Shown piece by piece: positions 5,596 to 7,656 of a DNA stretch of 7,656 nt. The position numbers were made by a program, and so were the translations under genes. The notes below the pieces were generated by a model. That model saw nothing but the letters and a program-made list of their open reading frames with translations. It did no database searches and was not told the origin of the DNA. Every line of letters starts with the position of its first letter. Position 1 is the stretch's first letter. The DNA comes from an uncultured Clostridia bacterium. GTDB taxonomy: Bacteria > Bacillota > Clostridia > TANB77 > CAG-508. The stretch is from positions 1 through 7,656 of the forward strand of contig CARBKU010000054.1 in the NCBI GenBank assembly GCA_948946035.1, read 5' to 3'.

Positions 5596-5624
5596 TTGAT
5601 AATTTTATTTTTTTATGCTAATAT
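5596..5624 (+). promoter_or_regulatory. Promoter of the tRNA-Trp gene
   Basis: TTGATA at 5596-5601, a 17-base spacer and TAATAT at 5619-5624 are preceded by the TGC extended -10 element at 5616-5618. The start should be near 5631, about 12 bases before the mature tRNA 5' end, leaving a short leader for RNase P to remove. Confidence 0.8.
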
Positions 5625-5642
5625 ATTAAATGTATTAATTAT

Positions 5643-5717
5643 AGGGGTATAGTGTCAATGGTAGCACATCGGTCTCCAAAACCGCCTGTGAGGGTTCGAA
5701 TCCTTCTACCCCTGCCA
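5643..5717 (+). tRNA. tRNA-Trp (anticodon CCA)
   Basis: The sequence folds as a full cloverleaf: acceptor AGGGGTA with TACCCCT, D arm GTGT/GCAC, anticodon loop CTCCAAA giving anticodon CCA for UGG, and T arm GAGGG/CCTTC around TTCGAAT. The discriminator is G and the CCA end is encoded (5715-5717), so 3' maturation can use trimming without CCA addition. The outermost anticodon-stem pair is a T-C mismatch and the variable loop is four bases, small departures that should be tolerated. It stands alone, read rightward while all protein genes read leftward. It decodes UGG only, in keeping with TGA being a stop in this genome. Confidence 0.97.
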
Positions 5718-5785
5718 TATTTCCCTAATATGGATCTTATCTGCTTTATTGGTAGATTTGTAATAAATGTTAGGTTATAATTGTG

Positions 5786-5823
5786 AAAAAAAGTAGGAAT
5801 TTTAAAAAAATCCTACTTTTTTT
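5786..5823. terminator. Bidirectional terminator between tRNA-Trp and the GNAT gene
   Basis: A run of seven A plus GTAGGA (5786-5798) pairs with TCCTAC plus seven T (5811-5823), a 13-bp stem around a 12-base AT loop. Because A-runs and T-runs flank the GTAGGA core, the RNA of either strand ends in a U-tract. It can therefore end the rightward tRNA-Trp transcript and the leftward acetyltransferase transcript, which converge here. Confidence 0.9.
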
Positions 5824-5914
5824 ATTTTTAGTTATTATTCAATTTAATTCAGATAACTTTAAAAAAAATATTTTTTGATCTCATCACTTTTTGTATATCC
5901 ACATATATAAAAAT

Positions 5915-6346
5915 TCACTTTATATCTAGCATAAGAACATATCTCTTATTGTCTTTAATAACTAGTTTAAAATTATTTTTATAGTAAAAGCTAATTCCAC
6001 TTTGAAATTTTTCCCAAGTTTCTACCATTACTTTGCTATATTTTTTTTCTTTTATTTTTTCCATAATTCTATTATATAACTCTTTTGCAATTCCACTTCC
6101 TCTATATTCTTTATATATATATACTCTTTTTAATTCTGCTACTTTTTCATCAACTTTCTTATATGCCATACTACCTATAATTTTATTCTCACATACAGCT
6201 ACTAGAATTTTTTCATATTCAGTTACACCTAACATTTTTATTTCTTCTTCCCATTCTTTATATCCATATTCTTCTACAGCTACTTTTATCCATAATTCAA
6301 TCAATTGTTTTTTATCTTTTTCTTCATACTCTCTTATTTCATACAT
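5915..6346 (-). CDS. GNAT family N-acetyltransferase
   Basis: This small cytoplasmic enzyme (143 residues, normal for single-domain GNATs) should transfer an acetyl group from acetyl-CoA to an amine. The fold is visible as the N-terminal strand YEIREYEEKDKKQL, a central ILVAVCENKIIGSMAY strand pair at about 47-62, the acetyl-CoA pyrophosphate-binding loop R82-G-S-G-I-A87 in motif A, and a late FYYKNNFK (120-127) matching the family's motif B end. The substrate cannot be read from sequence; antibiotic, polyamine, protein N-terminus or amino-sugar targets are all possible. The ATG has GAGGAAG upstream. The gene starts 23 bases after the family 4 glycosyltransferase stop, so they are probably one operon, which makes amino-sugar acetylation worth considering but no more. 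The stop codon is TGA. A strong terminator follows at 5786-5823. Confidence 0.92.
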   Translation of the reverse strand: MYEIREYEEKDKKQLIELWIKVAVEEYGYKEWEEEIKMLGVTEYEKILVAVCENKIIGSMAYKKVDEKVAELKRVYIYKEYRGSGIAKELYNRIMEKIKEKKYSKVMVETWEKFQSGISFYYKNNFKLVIKDNKRYVLMLDIK

Positions 6347-6369
6347 AGTATCTTCCTCATATATTCAAT

Positions 6370-7527
6370 TTATTGTTTCTTATCAAAATCATATAATATT
6401 TTGCAAAAGTTATCATAATAATTAGGTGTATCATAATCTTGTACAAGCTCTTCTGAATGTTTTCCCATCCTTTCACGTAAATTCTTATCGCACACCAATT
6501 TGTCTAATGCAACACTTAAATTAGAAATAAAGTTCTCATCTCTTTTAACTATAATTGCATTTTTATCATCGACTATATCTGGTATTGCTCCTGCATCAGA
6601 AGTAATCAAAGGTAAGCCACTTGCCATTGCCTCTATTACTGTAAGTCCAAATGGTTCCTCAAACATTGAAGGAATTACTGCTACATCAGATATATTATGT
6701 ATTTTATATAATTCTTTATTAGGAATAAATCCTGTGAATATTATTCTATCTTTCATTTCTTCAGCAATTTTAAATAATTCTTCCTCAAAAGGTGTTTTTA
6801 CTTGTTTTGCATAATTACAGTTTCCCATGATTATTAGCTTACATTTTGATACATTTTCCATTTGTTTAAATGCTTGTATTAACTCTTTTACTCCTTTTTC
6901 AGCAATTGTTCTACCACAGAAGTTAATAACAATATCATCTTCTAAAATATTATATTTTTGTTTTATTTTTTTCTTCTCATCATCGCTTATTGCTTTTGAA
7001 AAATCTTCTAAATGTATAGCATTTTCTAAAGGTATTACACATTCTCTTGGTGTGTCTGTTTGTTCATAATAACAGTTAGCAATAAAATGACTAACAACCA
7101 TTATAGCTTTATAGTACTGGTGTAGTCCATGTTCGATTTTTGGTCCATGTAAATATGTTATACGTTTATCAAATGGAACCATTGGAATTATATGTTCTTT
7201 TCTTCCTCCTTGTATAATTACATAATCAAAGTTTTCTTCTTTAATAGCTTTTTCTACTTTATTCATATATTCAGTTAAAGCTCTATCAGCTGATGAATAG
7301 TCATATTTTTCTTCTTTTAATTCAATTGGAATATATTTAAATTTTGAATATTTATATTTCTTACTAGCTTCTATTGCTAATTCATCATAGACTGAAATAA
7401 AAGTTATGTCTATTTTATGAGTTTTTTCATTTTCATCTGCTAAAAAAGTTGCTAATTGTTCTACTGCTCCCCCTTTTACAGCAGGTACTGGAAAAAATCT
7501 TGGCATTACTATACAAATATTTAACAT
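6370..7527 (-). CDS. Family 4 glycosyltransferase
   Basis: This GT-B fold retaining glycosyltransferase is likely cytoplasmic or peripheral on the inner membrane and moves a sugar from a nucleotide-sugar donor to a surface glycan, lipid or spore-coat acceptor. The N-terminal domain begins with MLNICIVMPRFFPVPAVKGG, where K18-G-G-A is the family's acceptor-side glycine loop, and H127 in TYLHGPK is a likely active-site histidine. In the C-terminal domain, R206 and K211 of GRTIAEKG fit the phosphate-binding pair and E291-x7-E299 in EEPFGLTVIE is the family E-x7-E motif. The 385-residue length is standard. The PVPAVKGGA start resembles CotSA-type spore-coat transferases, but that pattern is widespread, so no symbol is given. 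The ATG follows a strong GGGAGGAG site and a TTGACA-17-TAGAAT promoter. It leads a two-gene unit with the acetyltransferase. Confidence 0.93.
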   Translation of the reverse strand: MLNICIVMPRFFPVPAVKGGAVEQLATFLADENEKTHKIDITFISVYDELAIEASKKYKYSKFKYIPIELKEEKYDYSSADRALTEYMNKVEKAIKEENFDYVIIQGGRKEHIIPMVPFDKRITYLHGPKIEHGLHQYYKAIMVVSHFIANCYYEQTDTPRECVIPLENAIHLEDFSKAISDDEKKKIKQKYNILEDDIVINFCGRTIAEKGVKELIQAFKQMENVSKCKLIIMGNCNYAKQVKTPFEEELFKIAEEMKDRIIFTGFIPNKELYKIHNISDVAVIPSMFEEPFGLTVIEAMASGLPLITSDAGAIPDIVDDKNAIIVKRDENFISNLSVALDKLVCDKNLRERMGKHSEELVQDYDTPNYYDNFCKILYDFDKKQ

Positions 7528-7557
7528 ATGTATCTCCTCCCTATATTATACAAAAGT

Positions 7558-7586
7558 ATTCTATCATCAAATAATGGCGTTGTCAA
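7558..7586 (-). promoter_or_regulatory. Promoter of the family 4 glycosyltransferase/GNAT operon
   Basis: On the minus strand a perfect TTGACA (7581-7586), exactly 17 bases and TAGAAT (7558-7563) make a strong sigma-A promoter. Transcription should start near 7551, leaving a leader of about 24 bases that contains the GGGAGGAG ribosome binding site. Confidence 0.85.
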
Positions 7587-7624
7587 ATATAATATGGCTT
7601 TAATAGTGTAAAATGGTTTCGGAA

Positions 7625-7653
7625 TACAAAAAAGGAATCTTTTCTGATATAAT
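7625..7653 (+). promoter_or_regulatory. Possible rightward extended -10 promoter at the window edge
   Basis: TGATATAAT at 7645-7653 is a perfect extended -10 element. At a 17-base spacing the -35 is only TACAAA (three of six bases), which extended -10 promoters can tolerate. It would drive a divergent gene beyond the right edge; no part of that gene is in the window. Confidence 0.35.
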
Positions 7654-7656
7654 GTT

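Noticed and set aside
5718..5785. A second tRNA or small gene after tRNA-Trp
   Set aside because: The stretch has no cloverleaf and no reading frame of note; it is plain AT-rich sequence leading into the shared terminator.
6033..6425. A 130-codon plus-strand open frame
   Set aside because: It runs antisense over the GNAT gene and the end of the glycosyltransferase gene, is low-complexity (Ser/Tyr/Ile/Phe), and has no ribosome binding site. It is a shadow of the A-rich codons on the other strand, as are the other plus-strand frames over coding genes.

Overview
The window is AT-rich and dense with Shine-Dalgarno-led genes. It carries a glycine T-box, a one-chain dimeric-type glycyl-tRNA synthetase and TTGACA/TATAAT-type promoters. 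TGG encodes Trp, a tRNA-Trp(CCA) is present, and TGA is used as a stop. Together these indicate a low-GC Firmicute, most likely a clostridial-type anaerobe, and exclude TGA=Trp mollicutes. The genus cannot be told from this sequence.

Layout, left to right. (1) Positions 1-3339 hold a leftward operon for export of a surface polysaccharide. From a TTGACA-17-TAAAAT promoter it runs ABC-2 permease (Wzm/TagG type), then a family 2 glycosyltransferase, then an ABC ATPase with a Wzt-type C-terminal carbohydrate-recognition domain (TTG start), then the first 16 codons of another gene cut by the window edge. The transferase probably helps build the glycan, the ATPase tail probably recognises it, and the permease carries it across the membrane. 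(2) Positions 3340-3756 contain no gene. They hold a ~200-bp nested inverted repeat with a GC-rich tip, a plus-strand promoter candidate before it and a hairpin with a U-rich plus-strand tail after it. This is the best candidate for an undescribed structured RNA or mobile hairpin element here. (3) Positions 3757-5576 are the leftward glycyl-tRNA synthetase unit: promoter, T-box leader with terminator, a second long inverted repeat (5192-5320) inserted between T-box and ribosome binding site, then the gene. (4) Positions 5596-5823 are a rightward tRNA-Trp gene with its own promoter, back to back with the T-box promoter, ending near a bidirectional terminator. (5) Positions 5915-7586 are a leftward two-gene unit: a family 4 glycosyltransferase and a GNAT acetyltransferase, from a TTGACA-17-TAGAAT promoter. 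A possible rightward promoter lies at the right edge.

The coding genes are ordinary families. The unexplained material is in the intergenic regions either side of the synthetase gene, where two different long inverted repeats sit upstream and downstream of it. No CRISPR array, insertion-sequence transposase or prophage gene is visible.
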